Assembly (NCBI GenBank): GCA_021772215.1
Contig: JAJFMK010000206.1
Coordinates: 1-7,908, forward strand
DNA length: 7,908 nt
DNA from: Chlamydiota bacterium
GTDB taxonomy: Bacteria > Chlamydiota > Chlamydiia > Chlamydiales > JAJFMK01
Direction: 5' to 3'
Shown: piece by piece, positions 7,012 to 7,908 of the stretch
How positions within the stretch are numbered: the stretch's first letter is position 1
How the letters are laid out: each line of letters begins with the position of its first letter
Program-made: the position numbers and the translations under genes
Notes under the pieces: generated by a model
The model's database searches: none
Seen by the model: only the letters and a program-made list of their open reading frames with translations
What the model was told of the DNA's origin: nothing

Positions 7012-7042
7012 CGAGATGATATAATTGGTGATAAAAATTTCA
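7012..7042. promoter_or_regulatory. Short AT-rich divergent gap between the operon and the ABC exporter gene
   Basis: About 30 bases separate the divergent starts, so any promoters must overlap each other or lie inside the facing genes. Minus strand: TTGAAA (7043-7038) and TATCAT (7021-7016), 16 bases apart, each match five of six consensus positions, but the predicted start of transcription would fall on the glycosyltransferase start codon. A perfect TTGACA (minus, 7102-7097) lies further upstream but has no good partner box. Plus strand: TTGGTG (7025-7030) and TATACT (7047-7052), 16 bases apart, would only suit the later exporter ATG at 7061. These are weak candidates by eye. Confidence 0.3.
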
Positions 7043-7908
7043 ATGCTATACTCTGGCCATATGGTACATAGAAGTTACTCAGAAAATTCCAAATTTTGTC
7101 AACTAATTTTTAGATCGCTTATAAAGAAAAAATGGGGTGTCCTTTCCATCATCTTTCTAGGTTTTTGCTGGTCGCTTCGCGAAATTTTTACTCCCTACCT
7201 GATTAAGTATCTCGTCGATAGTTTCGAAGAGGGGCGAATCGTACAAGGTGATGCGCAACCATTTGTGACTAAGTTCTTGCTTTTAGTAACTGGGTTATGG
7301 GTTGTTATGGAGCTTTGCATGCGACTTCAGGGAGCTATGTTATTGCGGATTCTTCCCTCAATCCGTGTCTATGTAAGGGAGAGATTACTTGAAAAAATCA
7401 AGCAGTACCCTATGGATTTTTTCTCCAAAACAGCTATAGGGAGTCTCTCTGAGAAGATTACTAGTTTTTCAAATGGTTTTGAAACCTTGTTGCAAATATC
7501 ATTAGTTACTTTTATTCCAATTATCTCATTGCTATCAATCTCTTTAGTGATTCTCTGGAACATGGATCTACTTCTCGGGACAATTTTCTCTACATGGATG
7601 TTTATTCATTTTTTCATAACCTTTAAAATGTTAAGAAAGTCTCTTTCCAAAACTCAAGGGTATGCGACTTCAAGGTCTATCCTCTACGGGAAAATCATTG
7701 ATATCCTTGTAAATATTCGTATTGTCCAATCCTTTGGAAGAGAAAATTTTGAAAAGGATTATATTGGCCCATATGTGCAAGAGGAACTCGCTGCAGGGCA
7801 GGGCGCTTCGAAGTATCTTGAAAGGATTAGGCTAGCGTTGGGTACATCAGGGATTGTGGTTCTAGTATCCGCTTTAGGAGTCAGTTTTTATGAATGGGAC
7901 AGAGGTGC
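7043..7908 (+). CDS. ABC exporter, N-terminal transmembrane domain (3' end outside the window)
   Basis: The frame is open from 7025 to the end of the window, giving 288 codons and two bases from the ATG at 7043. Starts at TTG 7025, GTG 7028 and ATG 7061 share the frame. I prefer 7043 because GGTGA (7027-7031), which can pair with the 16S tail, lies 11 bases upstream; this choice is uncertain. Hydrophobic segments near residues 31-57, 77-100, 152-172 and 176-194, and one starting near the window end, fit the six-helix domain of type IV (MsbA-like) exporters. Between them are typical cytoplasmic stretches: YPMDFFSKTAIGSLSEKI (122-139), which resembles the 'FF....tG.l.sRi' signature, and an 'IRIVQSFGRE' signature of the fourth-fifth helix region. 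The ATP-binding domain is not in view, so a fused half-transporter is inferred. The likely role is ATP-driven export of a lipid, glycan or small molecule across the inner membrane, plausibly the product of the adjacent genes. Confidence 0.8.
   Translation, partial: MLYSGHMVHRSYSENSKFCQLIFRSLIKKKWGVLSIIFLGFCWSLREIFTPYLIKYLVDSFEEGRIVQGDAQPFVTKFLLLVTGLWVVMELCMRLQGAMLLRILPSIRVYVRERLLEKIKQYPMDFFSKTAIGSLSEKITSFSNGFETLLQISLVTFIPIISLLSISLVILWNMDLLLGTIFSTWMFIHFFITFKMLRKSLSKTQGYATSRSILYGKIIDILVNIRIVQSFGRENFEKDYIGPYVQEELAAGQGASKYLERIRLALGTSGIVVLVSALGVSFYEWDRG

Overview
The window holds seven protein-coding genes packed almost without gaps; no stretch longer than about 80 bases lacks a gene. I see no rRNA, tRNA, CRISPR array, insertion sequence or origin. 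The DNA is moderately AT-rich, and gene starts mix clear Shine-Dalgarno sites with GTG starts and weak sites, as expected of a bacterium, probably Gram-negative. WG-type repeat proteins and two histidine phosphatases would fit several lineages, including host-associated groups such as Chlamydiota or Legionellales. The sequence does not settle the taxon, and I treat that as a weak guess.

Layout: (1) On the + strand, positions 2-1774 encode a fusion of six clear 34-35-residue WG-type repeats to a COMT-like (Methyltransf_2) SAM-dependent O-methyltransferase. It is followed after one base by a histidine phosphatase (1776-2495). (2) On the - strand, read from 7011 down to 2492, lies a compact four-gene operon: a family 2 glycosyltransferase, a complete glutamine-hydrolysing asparagine synthetase-type amidotransferase, an extended-SDR NAD-dependent sugar epimerase/dehydratase, and a second histidine phosphatase with an extra N-terminal domain of about 105 residues. 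The two phosphatase genes meet tail to tail and share their stop codons inside one TTAA. (3) Divergent from the operon, across an AT-rich gap of about 30 bases, an ABC exporter membrane domain begins on the + strand and runs off the right edge.

Taken together, a sugar-nucleotide enzyme, a glycosyltransferase, an amidotransferase, an O-methyltransferase, two phosphatases and an exporter look like one pathway that builds, decorates and exports a small molecule or glycan. Two readings compete. One is a surface-glycan (O-antigen, capsule or lipid-linked sugar) modification locus. The other is a specialised-metabolite cluster in which the product is O-methylated, amidated and glycosylated, with phosphatases for activation or maturation and an ABC exporter for release. 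The genes beyond both edges would decide. The most unusual items are the repeat-methyltransferase fusion and the pair of related, oddly decorated histidine phosphatases.
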